Positions 50,454 through 59,502 of a stretch of 64,000 bases of DNA are shown in pieces (positions within the stretch are counted from its first letter, which is position 1; each line of letters begins with the position of its first letter). A program made the translations under genes and the position numbers. The stretch comes from Teredinibacter turnerae (lineage in GTDB: Bacteria; Pseudomonadota; Gammaproteobacteria; Pseudomonadales; Cellvibrionaceae). The stretch lies in the NCBI RefSeq assembly GCF_037935975.1, contig NZ_CP149817.1, positions 5,084,001 to 5,148,000 of the forward strand. The letters are read 5' to 3'. The notes below the pieces were generated by a model. The model was given only the letters and a program-made list of their open reading frames with translations. It was not told where the DNA came from and made no database searches.

Positions 50454-50584
50454 TTTCCGGCTTCAGCTTTTTCCTCACCTTATTTCAGGACTCCTTCTGG
50501 CAAGACGCCACACAAACTGCTTCGCGGAGACCCGTTGTGCGGGCACGCGACGATTGGACTTTTTATGCGAACGGTAGGCAGGGT

Positions 50585-52786
50585 ATGGAACATCGCCACC
50601 TGACATTAATGTTTACCGACATCGTCGGTTATTCCAGCCTCATGGGCCGCGATCAGGTGCAGACGATTGCGATGCTGGAAGACTACAGGCGCATCCTGAT
50701 CGAGCAGATCGGTAAACAACAGGGCACCGTCATTGAGTTTATCGGGGATGCGGTATTTGCCCGCTTTGACACGCCTCAGGCCGGTGTGACCGCCGCCATC
50801 GAAATTCAAAAAGCGCTTTTTTCTTTTAACCATTTTCGCGATAAGAGCCTGCCTCAACTTCGCACCCGCATCGGCCTACACTGTGGTGAAGTGGCAACCA
50901 AAAACGACGCGTTTTTTGGCGACGATGTGAATATCGCTGCACGGTTGGAGCCTATTGCAGTCGCCGACGGCATTTGCGTATCTGACCGCGTATATCAAAG
51001 TATCAAAACCGAGTTACGAGAGCCCTGCATGGCGCTCGGCGTGCTGCCACTCAAAAATATCCAAAGTAAAGTACGCGGCTATCTCATTCGCCCGCTGGGA
51101 ATTACGCTCAGTATTCGCGCCCACTATGTCAATCGCCGCTTTAACGAAAAACTTGGCGCATACCGCTACGCAATTGCAGCTTCGGTAATATGTCTCATTT
51201 TACTGGGCATTTACTTTATACCCCGCTGGCTAGTACCAGGGTATGATGCCAACTACGTAGAAATTGCTGACTTTAAAATGCTCTCCACGGATGGAGGTAC
51301 CAACGAATATCTGAGTTCAGGTATATCGGACGCGGTGCGCGCACAGTTGGCGGATATGAAAGATGTCTACGTACTCAAAACCGGCGAAGGCGTCGAGGCT
51401 CCTATACTTCTGGAAGGCAGCGTACAGCGCAACGGCGACAATTTACGTATTGCTTATCAAATCAAACGCAAGGATGGCGATGTGCAGATAGCAGGCGGCA
51501 AGTTAGACGGCAAATACAACGAAATTTTTATTCTGCAGGATCGTTTGGTGGGCGAGATAGCGAAATATCTCGCCGACGAATTCGATATCCCCAACTTCCG
51601 TCCCGCGCGGTTGGATACCACGTCCGATATCCTCGCCTATGAATACTACATGCGTGGCATGGAGTTTTATAATCGGCCGAAATCCGAGTCCAATAGTGAT
51701 GAAGCCATTAAATTTTTTTCCACTGCTCTGGTCCACGACCCGGCCTATGTAGACGCCGAAGTAGCTCTTTGTCGCGTTTATACAACAAAATACCTTTCTA
51801 ACCGCAATGTAAACTGGGTTGAAAGTGCTGAACAGCACTGTAACGCAGCCCTCCAACTCGCACCAGAGAATGACAACGCTCTTACCGCGATGGCATCCAT
51901 TTACACTAGAACAGGGCACCATGATCAAGCTATCGCGCTTCTTTCTGGCATCACAGAAAGGGAACCTGAAAACGGCCGGGCGGCTAGAGCACTTGCTTTA
52001 GCGCTAGCCAAAAATAAACAAGTAGACGATGCCATAAAATTGCTGCATTCAAGTATCGAAGCAGCACCTAAAGATTGGCGAAACTATAGTCACCTCGGTC
52101 GCCTGTACCTGTCAACTGGAGAAATGCAGCTCGCGATAGACGCGTATCTTGCAGTACTCGAGATTACGCCCAAAAATTCGAGCGTACTCTCCAATCTTGG
52201 AACTGCATATTATTTTACGGGCAATCTAAAAAAAGCACGCGAGTATTTTCAAAAACACACTGAGCTAGTAAAAACAGCCCAAGCATATACCAACCTCGGC
52301 ACTCTGAATTACTTTCTTGGCGAATATAAAATAGCAAGTGAACAATTTAAGATCGCTGTCGATTTGGCCCCTTCCGACCCGGTCAATCATCTCAATTATG
52401 CGGACTCGCTGCGCAACACGCCTAGAATGAAGCGCTTTGCTAAAGAGCACTACACAACAGCCATTCGCCTCGCAAAACAAATGCACAAGCTGGACCCTAC
52501 CGACGCCAACAATATGCGCACCCTAGCGCTCTGCTATCTTAGCGTAACCGATATAGAAGCGGCGAAGAAGTACCTGTCGATGGCTGCAGAGTATGAGTCC
52601 GGAACCGGTGATTATCTATACCTGAAGTTGCGCTACGAAATCGCGACTAGTCAATTGGAATCCGCTTCGGAGACGTTGGACGCGTTACTACAAACTGGCT
52701 ATTCGCCGGCGCTGCTGTCACACGACCCGGACCTTTTACCCATCCGTAAAATGAAGGGCTATAAGCAGTTGATTGCTAAATACTGA
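50585..52786 (+). CDS. Class III nucleotide cyclase with TPR tail (copy 2)
   Basis: A 733-residue paralogue of the gene at 47305, starting at the equivalent ATG (MEHRHLTLMFTDIVGYS). The cyclase domain, membrane helix and post-membrane region are nearly identical by eye to copy 1 up to about residue 345. The TPR part is alignable but clearly more diverged. It has the same metal Asp12 and Asp55 and the same Glu51/Ala109 pair at the purine-selecting sites. Faster change in the TPR half suggests that the two receptors have come to sense different partners. A diverged paralogue of the lipoprotein gene follows about 320 bases later. Confidence 0.9.
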   Translation: MEHRHLTLMFTDIVGYSSLMGRDQVQTIAMLEDYRRILIEQIGKQQGTVIEFIGDAVFARFDTPQAGVTAAIEIQKALFSFNHFRDKSLPQLRTRIGLHCGEVATKNDAFFGDDVNIAARLEPIAVADGICVSDRVYQSIKTELREPCMALGVLPLKNIQSKVRGYLIRPLGITLSIRAHYVNRRFNEKLGAYRYAIAASVICLILLGIYFIPRWLVPGYDANYVEIADFKMLSTDGGTNEYLSSGISDAVRAQLADMKDVYVLKTGEGVEAPILLEGSVQRNGDNLRIAYQIKRKDGDVQIAGGKLDGKYNEIFILQDRLVGEIAKYLADEFDIPNFRPARLDTTSDILAYEYYMRGMEFYNRPKSESNSDEAIKFFSTALVHDPAYVDAEVALCRVYTTKYLSNRNVNWVESAEQHCNAALQLAPENDNALTAMASIYTRTGHHDQAIALLSGITEREPENGRAARALALALAKNKQVDDAIKLLHSSIEAAPKDWRNYSHLGRLYLSTGEMQLAIDAYLAVLEITPKNSSVLSNLGTAYYFTGNLKKAREYFQKHTELVKTAQAYTNLGTLNYFLGEYKIASEQFKIAVDLAPSDPVNHLNYADSLRNTPRMKRFAKEHYTTAIRLAKQMHKLDPTDANNMRTLALCYLSVTDIEAAKKYLSMAAEYESGTGDYLYLKLRYEIATSQLESASETLDALLQTGYSPALLSHDPDLLPIRKMKGYKQLIAKY

Positions 52787-53104
52787 TGCACATTAGTTGA
52801 GATAGCGAATCCAAAAAAGCGTGTTACCCCCAGAAACGGACAAAAACATAGTCGGCCCTAATGAAAGCAGCTTAGTAAACTGCTACTTCAGGGTTTTCGA
52901 TAGAGAACCGCATTTTGGAGTTTCAAGAAACAAGGTTTCCAATTTCATCAGCAAGAAGAAGTGGAGCTAAATATTTTACGGACTACACTAGTCTTTGTGT
53001 ACAAACATAAAATATTCATCCTAAAAACTCGCTGAAACTTTTGAGTAGCAGTTATTACATATGAAGATTTTCTTTCATATCCACACACTATGGAGACGGT
53101 AATT
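52787..53104. other. Intergenic region before the second small paralogue
   Basis: An AT-rich gap between cyclase copy 2 and its small companion, much longer than the 25 bases in copy 1. No gene or clear terminator seen; the companion may have its own promoter here. Confidence 0.3.
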
Positions 53105-53575
53105 ATGGACACACCCACAACCCCACCAAAAAGGCCACGCAGACCTGAACGTATTACGGTACCAATAAAACAAGAAGATGACGGTTCGCCTTATTTAGGC
53201 GTCAAAGATGACATAGTCCTAATTAAAGAAGGCGATGAGTTGATTTTTGAGAGTGCAATCGACTTCGATATACACTTTATTGGGCGGTCGCCTATCGACC
53301 TTAGCCGACGCGGGAAGAAATATTTTTCCAGTGAAGATGGCAAAATCGTGATTCAGACAAATCAGGGCGCCCGCAGAGCAAGACGGGAATGTTTCGATCG
53401 AGATGTGGACTACGATATCTGCAGAAAGGAGCTATCGGATAAAGCCCGCAAAAGAAAGATCATCACTGACAAACGGCCTCGTCGCACCTCGAGAGGCGTT
53501 GAGTTATATTTCGATGTAATCATCGATGGAATCGTGCTCGATCCAAAATTGAATATTGACGACCCCGACTTTTAA
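53105..53575 (+). CDS. Small paralogue of the cyclase-linked lipoprotein, without signal peptide
   Basis: A 156-residue protein from ATG 53105, which has GGAG nine bases upstream; an in-frame ATG at 53090 would add five residues. It lacks any signal peptide or lipobox and begins with a Pro/Arg-rich basic segment. The core FDIHFIGRSPIDLSRRGKKYF and the end FDVIIDGIVLDPKL align with the lipoprotein at 49532. The middle is rich in Arg/Lys (RRARRECFDRD). It is probably cytoplasmic, so if the pairing with the cyclase is functional it must act on the inner side in this copy. No known family. Confidence 0.75.
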   Translation: MDTPTTPPKRPRRPERITVPIKQEDDGSPYLGVKDDIVLIKEGDELIFESAIDFDIHFIGRSPIDLSRRGKKYFSSEDGKIVIQTNQGARRARRECFDRDVDYDICRKELSDKARKRKIITDKRPRRTSRGVELYFDVIIDGIVLDPKLNIDDPDF

Positions 53576-53598
53576 TACTTGCTGATATAGCCAAAAGC

Positions 53599-53652
53599 AA
53601 CGCCCGTACACCACTGCCCGTGTCCAACTACAGTATGGCTGGCACGGGCGTT
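53599..53652 (+). terminator. Inverted repeat after the small paralogue
   Basis: AACGCCCGT (53599-53607) pairs with ACGGGCGTT (53644-53652); an alternative inner pair is GCCCGTG/CACGGGC. The T run is weak, so this is only a possible terminator. Confidence 0.45.
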
Positions 53653-53796
53653 CTAATAATATCCAACCTCGGGCATAGACATAGCGGCATTGGAATACCT
53701 CCTGATAGACACCGCTTTAACCAATCCCTCCCCCGTAGATCTCTATTCCCCCTTTTAACGTACAAACCAAAACAACGTTAAGAGCAGAACAGTCCC

Positions 53797-54660
53797 GTGA
53801 GAATTTTCCTATTAATTCTAAGCTGCCTTCTATTTGGGTGCGCGCAACCGTCATTTGACAATGACACCAGCCACCACACAACCCTATTCAGCCCGGCGAT
53901 GGACCGGGACATGGGCTACACGGTTTATACACCACCCGGCTGGAGCCCCCGCGAACAACTGCCGTTGTTGGTAATGTTGCACGGTGCCAATGACGATGAA
54001 ACAACCTTTTTCCGCTATGGTGTCGACAAGTACCTGGATGGCGAAATCGCGGCGAAAAGGCTACCTCGGGTAATTGTGCTGAACCCGCAGGGCGACCGGG
54101 GCTTCTGGGAGAACTGGTACGACGGCAGTCGGAGTTACCGTGATTGGGTACTAAACGATTTAATGCCTGTTGTGCAGACACAATACAACACCCTGTCATG
54201 CCCAGCGAGCTGCTTTGTTTCCGGCGTTTCCATGGGGGCACACGGTGCCATGCGATTCGGCTACTACGCCCCAGATACCTTCGCCAGCGTTGCCGCAATA
54301 AGCGGGCGGATAGTCTCTCGCGAGCAGGCGACCGATGGTTCGTTAAAGATGGCAATCATGCGCTTTATGTTGCCGGTTAATCGCATCTGGGGTGACCTCA
54401 ACAAATTACCTCGCGACGGCGACCCCTATGTGGCCTGGACGGAGAACCGGGTTTTGTCGAGCAAGCCGCTGATGCTCGCCTGGGGAGAACAGGAAGACGC
54501 CGACATTGTTGATTCAAATCTCGCGTTTAAGGCGCACCTCTCCGCGAACCAGCGGCCGTATACGCAAGTGGTTTTCAACGGAGAGCATCGCTGGGTGGAT
54601 TGGGCGCCGGTAATCGCTGAGAGTATCCGATTTCATTTGGCTAATGGCGAGCGAAAATAG
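53797..54660 (+). CDS. Lipoprotein esterase (alpha/beta hydrolase, esterase D-like)
   Basis: A 287-residue alpha/beta hydrolase of the putative-esterase (PF00756) type. It starts at GTG and has a lipobox LLFGC. The core shows LLVMLHGAND (oxyanion region), the nucleophile elbow VSGVSMGAHGAM and the catalytic His in NGEHRWVDW. Family members include feruloyl and acetyl-xylan esterases and S-formylglutathione hydrolase. Lipid anchoring to the envelope suits a role on polysaccharide-derived esters. It is monocistronic. Confidence 0.85.
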   Translation: MRIFLLILSCLLFGCAQPSFDNDTSHHTTLFSPAMDRDMGYTVYTPPGWSPREQLPLLVMLHGANDDETTFFRYGVDKYLDGEIAAKRLPRVIVLNPQGDRGFWENWYDGSRSYRDWVLNDLMPVVQTQYNTLSCPASCFVSGVSMGAHGAMRFGYYAPDTFASVAAISGRIVSREQATDGSLKMAIMRFMLPVNRIWGDLNKLPRDGDPYVAWTENRVLSSKPLMLAWGEQEDADIVDSNLAFKAHLSANQRPYTQVVFNGEHRWVDWAPVIAESIRFHLANGERK

Positions 54661-54687
54661 CTGCGAGGCCCTGCCTCTTTGCAGTTA

Positions 54688-55170
54688 CTACTTGCAATTG
54701 CCCCGCGCTTCACACACCTTAAGTACGGCGGGCCAATTCTCGTCCGCCTCCTTAATTTTATCTTCCATATCGACCTTCCAACGCAAATACGAAATCCGAC
54801 TGTAGTTCAGGTACAGCTTGTCATCGACAATTTTCCAACTATCAGGGCGGATCGACGTGGTATAGCCATGCGCAACCGCGAATGCACAGTAACCACCGTA
54901 CTGCGGAACATATTTTTCCGGGTTAGCGATAAATTTATCGCGATTCTCCGCACTGGCAAACTTCCAGGTAGCGCCATTCCACACGTAGGTAAAGTCGTCG
55001 GTGCCCATAACAGCATCATCACCTGGCGCCAATGCGTAGTACGCGACAACGTCTGCCCCTTTTATAGCGCCCTGGGTCGGGTGCGAATATACCGGCGGGT
55101 CGCCAGCGAACGCGCTGGCGGAAACAACAAAAACCACTATCGAGATACAGCGAAGCAATGAGATCAACAT
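54688..55170 (-). CDS. Exported YHS-domain protein
   Basis: A 160-residue protein from ATG 55170, with GAGGA upstream and a clean signal peptide cut near AFAGD. The YHS-like domain holds IKGADVVAYY, FTYVWNGATWKFASAENRDKF (in part), PEKYVPQYGGYCAFAVA and ends with a Cys pair. YHS domains are linked to metal handling, and in this exported subfamily the role is unknown. Convergent with the esterase gene. Confidence 0.85.
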   Translation of the reverse strand: MLISLLRCISIVVFVVSASAFAGDPPVYSHPTQGAIKGADVVAYYALAPGDDAVMGTDDFTYVWNGATWKFASAENRDKFIANPEKYVPQYGGYCAFAVAHGYTTSIRPDSWKIVDDKLYLNYSRISYLRWKVDMEDKIKEADENWPAVLKVCEARGNCK

Positions 55171-55468
55171 AGACTTTGTCCTCTGTGTAAAGTCCGAGTA
55201 TGACATGTGGCCGCTAGTTCGTTAATGGAACAGTCATACCGGCCGCTTGTAGCGCTTGGTTCTGCGGGAGCCTGTCTCATCTGATTGACGTAAAAACCAT
55301 CAATAGAAGCCTTTTCGCGTCAATCTCGTGACGAAAAAATGAAGTTATCGTGATAACTATTTTAATAATTTGTTGCGACAGATGGTTTTTCTTACAACGT
55401 AAAAAAATCCTTAACATTTCGGCACCACAATCGCCCCACACAAAAAATTGATACTTGGGGGTAGGTCC

Positions 55469-57853
55469 ATGTTGTTTAAAAAGAAGCACCTCTGTGCAGC
55501 TATATTGAGCGTTTTGTCCGCATCTGTTGCGGCACAAACCGAAACCAATGAGACAAAGAATGAGCAGATGCTGGAAGAGATGGTTGTCCTTTCCAAAAAA
55601 ACCAGCTTCGCGAATAACAACACTGCGGAAACCATGATCGACCAGCAGTCCACCATGACCAGCGTGCTGGCGGTGGTTGATAATTTGCCCGGCGTGTTGA
55701 TCAGTGAAGGCGACGCATTCGGTGGCGACGACTGGTCCACCACGATTTCCATCCGCGGTTTCCAGGTAAGCCTGGACGAACAGCAAATCGGTATGACGGT
55801 TGATGGCATTCCCAACGGCGGCTCCAATTACGGCGGCGGTTCCAAAGCCAACCGTTTCATTGATACCGAAAACCTGGGCACAGTAGAAGTTTCTCAGGGT
55901 ACGGCCGATATCGCATCACGCTCGCACGAAGCGTTGGGCGGCACGCTGAACTTTATCAGCAATGATCCACAAGACGACGAACGCATGCGCTTCAGTATCA
56001 GCCAGGGCGATCACCAGGGCCAGAAGCTGTTTGTTCGCTACGATACCGGCACTTTCGCCAACGGCACCAGAGCGTACATCAGCTTATCCTCTGCTGATGG
56101 TAAATCCTGGATCGACGAGTCCGGTGAGAGTACCCGCGATCATCTCGCGCTAAAAGTTATCAACAGTGGTGAGAAACTGACGGTTACCGGTTACCTCTCC
56201 TATGACGATACCGAAGAAGACAACTACCAGCGCGTAAGCTTGGCCGAATTTGAACAAAATCCGGAATGGGATCGCTTGACTGGCGAGTGGACGGGTATCC
56301 CCATGATCGACCAGTCCTACCGTCGCGGCTGGTCCACGCTGCGGGAAAACACCCTCGGTTACGTCAAGCTGGATTGGGATCTGGACAGTGTTCAAATCAA
56401 TACCACCGCCTACTATCACCACAATACTGGTCGCGGCGACTGGGTACCACAATACATTGCCGATGTAACAGACGATGGTGCAGGCAATCCTGAATCCGAG
56501 CTGACCAGCGGCAACACCGTTTACGGTGGCGCGTCTCTGGGTTCATATACCTACGTTAGCCGTGAAGGCATGCAGCTCACCCCCGGAACCGGTTGCGCCT
56601 CGCTGAGCTTCCCTTACGGCGGCACTAGCAACGACGACCCCAGCACAGCAGACGTCGACGAAAGCTCGGGCCTTGCGCAAGACCCCGCTTGCTTCCCGGC
56701 GGATGCCGTGCCCGTAGGTTCCTACCGTCACACCCACTACGGTATGGACCGCTACGGCCTGACGGCCGACGGCAGCTGGACACACAGCCTCGCGGGTGGC
56801 GAAAACACGCTGCGCGGTGGTATCTGGTACGAAGACCGCAACCGAGAGGAATTCCGCAACTGGCACAAGGTTCTCGATTCCCGCGTGGGTTATCACTACG
56901 ACGCAACCCCTTACTGGGTGCAATACGATCGCGAGTACCCCACCGACACCTTCATGTATTACATCGAAGACAGTTTCACCGCCGGCATTGCGACAGTACG
57001 TTTGGGCGGCAAGCAATGGTTTGTCGAAACCACCCGTAACGATAATTTCGGTGGTGCGGATGCGACCGTCAATTCCGACTCCGACCTGCTGCCACACGCC
57101 GGTGTGCAGCTACAGCTCACTGACAATCTCGAAGCCTTTTCCGGCTACGCAGAAAACTATGCGGCCATTAAAGATGCGGTTCTCGAAACCAGCCAAGACA
57201 GCGATTCTATTCGTGCCGAAACCGCAGAGAACTTCGACATCGGTTTGCGCTACACCAGCTCGCGCTTCGACGCCACCATCACGCTGTACAGCACCGACTT
57301 TAAAGATCGCCTGACCTATATCCCTGCCGGTGGCGTGGACGGCGTGGACTACCTCGGCGAACTCGACGGTGTCTACACCAATGTTGGCGGTATTGAATCC
57401 AGCGGCGCAGAGGTAAGTGCGACTGTCTATGTCAACGATAACGTTAAAGTCTATTCCTCCTACACCTACAACGATGCCACCTATAAAGATGGTTTCGTCT
57501 TTGGCAGCGCGGTCATTCCCGAAGGCAATACCGTATTCGGTTCGGCAGAGGAAATGTTCGTACTGTCTCTCGACTGGCAAAAAGGAAATTACGGCGCTGG
57601 CTTTAGCAATAAATATGTAGGCGCCCGCTGGATGGACCCACAGAACACCCAGCGCATCGACGCGTATAACGTGGCCGATGTTTACGCTGCCGTGACTGCC
57701 GATTTAGGTGGCGATGTATTTAAAGGAATGGAAATCCGCATGGTTGTTAACAACCTGTTTGACGAGCAGTACATCGGCGGTGTTGCCGGTGGCTGGGGCG
57801 GCTGGATCGGTGCGGATCGCACAGCGTCCGTCAACCTGACTCTCGATTTCTAA
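55469..57853 (+). CDS. TonB-dependent outer-membrane receptor
   Basis: A 794-residue receptor from ATG 55469. Signal peptide (cut near VAAQTE), possible TonB-box-like EEMVVLSKK, plug domain (VDNLPGVLISEGDAFGG, ISIRGFQ, TVEVSQG, ALGGTLNFIS), then a 22-strand barrel. Extracellular loops are large and one region holds two Cys. It ends in an aromatic (LTLDF), as outer-membrane proteins do. The phosphatase-like gene after it suggests uptake of a phosphorylated or organophosphate compound; that is inference from the neighbour. Confidence 0.93.
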   Translation: MLFKKKHLCAAILSVLSASVAAQTETNETKNEQMLEEMVVLSKKTSFANNNTAETMIDQQSTMTSVLAVVDNLPGVLISEGDAFGGDDWSTTISIRGFQVSLDEQQIGMTVDGIPNGGSNYGGGSKANRFIDTENLGTVEVSQGTADIASRSHEALGGTLNFISNDPQDDERMRFSISQGDHQGQKLFVRYDTGTFANGTRAYISLSSADGKSWIDESGESTRDHLALKVINSGEKLTVTGYLSYDDTEEDNYQRVSLAEFEQNPEWDRLTGEWTGIPMIDQSYRRGWSTLRENTLGYVKLDWDLDSVQINTTAYYHHNTGRGDWVPQYIADVTDDGAGNPESELTSGNTVYGGASLGSYTYVSREGMQLTPGTGCASLSFPYGGTSNDDPSTADVDESSGLAQDPACFPADAVPVGSYRHTHYGMDRYGLTADGSWTHSLAGGENTLRGGIWYEDRNREEFRNWHKVLDSRVGYHYDATPYWVQYDREYPTDTFMYYIEDSFTAGIATVRLGGKQWFVETTRNDNFGGADATVNSDSDLLPHAGVQLQLTDNLEAFSGYAENYAAIKDAVLETSQDSDSIRAETAENFDIGLRYTSSRFDATITLYSTDFKDRLTYIPAGGVDGVDYLGELDGVYTNVGGIESSGAEVSATVYVNDNVKVYSSYTYNDATYKDGFVFGSAVIPEGNTVFGSAEEMFVLSLDWQKGNYGAGFSNKYVGARWMDPQNTQRIDAYNVADVYAAVTADLGGDVFKGMEIRMVVNNLFDEQYIGGVAGGWGGWIGADRTASVNLTLDF

Positions 57854-57877
57854 ACTCAATTCCATTGAGTACGCAAG

Positions 57878-57906
57878 GCGCAGTCGGCAACGGCTGCGCT
57901 TTTTTT
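57878..57906 (+). terminator. Intrinsic terminator between receptor and phosphatase genes
   Basis: GCGCAG (57878-57883) pairs with CTGCGC (57894-57899), followed by seven Ts. It lies only about 24 bases before the next start codon, so transcription of the phosphatase gene must rely on read-through or on a promoter inside this hairpin region. Confidence 0.8.
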
Positions 57907-57929
57907 ATTTTCAATCCAAAGGCGAAATT

Positions 57930-59048
57930 ATGAAAAATCGTTTTCTCGCACTTCTGCTCCTCACCCTGTGCCTGCCCGTCTACGCCAGTGACAACCTGAT
58001 TCTGGTTACTATCGACGGGCTGCGCTGGCAAGAAGTTTTCCACGGCATTGATTCATCACTTGCGACCAACAAAGCATTCAGTTCGCGCTCTGAAAAATTA
58101 CTCACTGATTTTGGTGGCGAACATTCTGCTGAAAAATTGATGCCTTTCTTTCACAACACCCTCGCTCACGAAGGCGCGCTTTACGGAAATAAGGATGCCG
58201 GCGAATGTATGCAATTGCGTAACCCGTGGTTTTTTTCCTACCCCGGCTACAACGAAATACTGACGGGCAGCGCCGACCCCGCCATCGACAGCAACAGTAA
58301 AAAGCCAAATCCCAATACGACCATCCTGGAGTGGCTGAACCAGCAATCACAATTTAAAGGGCAGGTATACGCGTTCGGCTCGTGGGATGTATTCCCTTTT
58401 ATTATTAATGAAGAGCGCAGCAAGGTGCCGGTAAATGCAGGATTTCGATCAGCAAAGTTTCACAAATTAACCGCGATGGAAAAAATGCTAAACGAACTAC
58501 AGGGTAAAATACCAAGCCCATGGGAAACAGTGCGACTGGACGCCTTCACCCATCACTACGCGCTCGAAACCCTAAAACAACGCCGGCCACGGGTACTCTA
58601 TATTGCTTATGGAGAAACCGATGATTTCGCGCACGACGGCGAATACGACCAATACGTGCTAGCAGCACATCGCACCGATCAATTTATTGCAGAACTCTGG
58701 CAGACAGTGCAGTCCAGCGAGCACTACCGCGACAACACCACGCTGATTGTGACAACCGATCACGGGCGTGGCAGCACCCAGGAAGATTGGCAACATCACG
58801 CCAGCAAGGCCGCGACTCAAGGTTATATGAAATCATTGGCGCACTTCAAAGAAGGGATTATAGGTGCCAACGACGTCTGGTTTGCGGCCATCGGCCCGAG
58901 GATTAGCAGTCAACTCAAGCTATCAGACAGCTGCCTGAGCACAAACCAGATCGCGGCCACTGCGGTCAAGGTTCTAGGTTTCGACTGGCAGAAACAAAAT
59001 AGTCACGCGGGTGACGCACTGCCGATAATGAAAGAAAGTGGACTGTAG
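57930..59048 (+). CDS. Alkaline-phosphatase-superfamily exported hydrolase
   Basis: A 372-residue exported protein (signal peptide ending VYAS) of the alkaline phosphatase/nucleotide pyrophosphatase superfamily. First metal Asp in VTIDGLRW; a likely Ser nucleophile in FSYPGYNEILTG; further metal ligands in GETDDFAHDG and TTDHGRG. Members of this branch cleave phosphate mono- or diesters in the periplasm. Its place after the TonB receptor suggests that the pair takes in and processes one phosphorylated substrate. Confidence 0.88.
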   Translation: MKNRFLALLLLTLCLPVYASDNLILVTIDGLRWQEVFHGIDSSLATNKAFSSRSEKLLTDFGGEHSAEKLMPFFHNTLAHEGALYGNKDAGECMQLRNPWFFSYPGYNEILTGSADPAIDSNSKKPNPNTTILEWLNQQSQFKGQVYAFGSWDVFPFIINEERSKVPVNAGFRSAKFHKLTAMEKMLNELQGKIPSPWETVRLDAFTHHYALETLKQRRPRVLYIAYGETDDFAHDGEYDQYVLAAHRTDQFIAELWQTVQSSEHYRDNTTLIVTTDHGRGSTQEDWQHHASKAATQGYMKSLAHFKEGIIGANDVWFAAIGPRISSQLKLSDSCLSTNQIAATAVKVLGFDWQKQNSHAGDALPIMKESGL

Positions 59049-59244
59049 AAGCGAGAAAATAAGAGAAGCGAGAAAATAAGAGCTGGAAAACAGGTGCCAC
59101 GTATCGATTCACCGGCACCTGTGTCGGCGGGGCAAAGCGGCGGTGACTGACGGTATGAAGGCGCTTAGCAAACCCACAGTTATAAAAATACGTACGACTG
59201 AATATCCCAACCCGAAAACAACAGCGCAGATGTTGTAAATTTAA

Positions 59245-59502
59245 TTAATCACCACCGCAATCGCCGCCGCCACTATCACCACCAGCACAACCGGAACCGC
59301 CAAAATCAACGCCAATGAAGCTGTCGCCCCCGCCGGTTCTATCGCCATTTCCTCTCCCGCTAAACAGCTTGTATAACAACAGTACACCAAAAATTAATAC
59401 ACCAACTGGTGCAAGCACGGAGCGGTAAGCGCTCAACGAACTGAAATCAGCATAATGCCAACAAATACCGAATCCCACAAAAAGTAATATTAGTCGAACC
59501 AT
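59245..59502 (-). CDS. Small membrane protein with Gly/Cys-rich tail
   Basis: An 85-residue protein with two N-terminal hydrophobic segments and a tail rich in Gly, Asp and Cys (GGSGCAGGDSGGGDCGGD). A similar GGD/CGG tail is seen in several uncharacterised gammaproteobacterial membrane proteins. Function unknown. GGAGG lies upstream of the ATG at 59502, supporting expression. Confidence 0.6.
   Translation of the reverse strand: MVRLILLFVGFGICWHYADFSSLSAYRSVLAPVGVLIFGVLLLYKLFSGRGNGDRTGGGDSFIGVDFGGSGCAGGDSGGGDCGGD

Larger units (their letters stand above)
50048..50584. other. Intergenic region with hairpin and duplicated promoter
   Basis: A perfect hairpin GACCCCGCT-TTGT-AGCGGGGTC (50076-50097) follows the lipoprotein gene; it lacks a T run, so it may end transcription poorly or stabilise the 3' end. 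The region between it and 50421 holds no gene. From 50422 the sequence mirrors the upstream region of copy 1. Confidence 0.5.
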
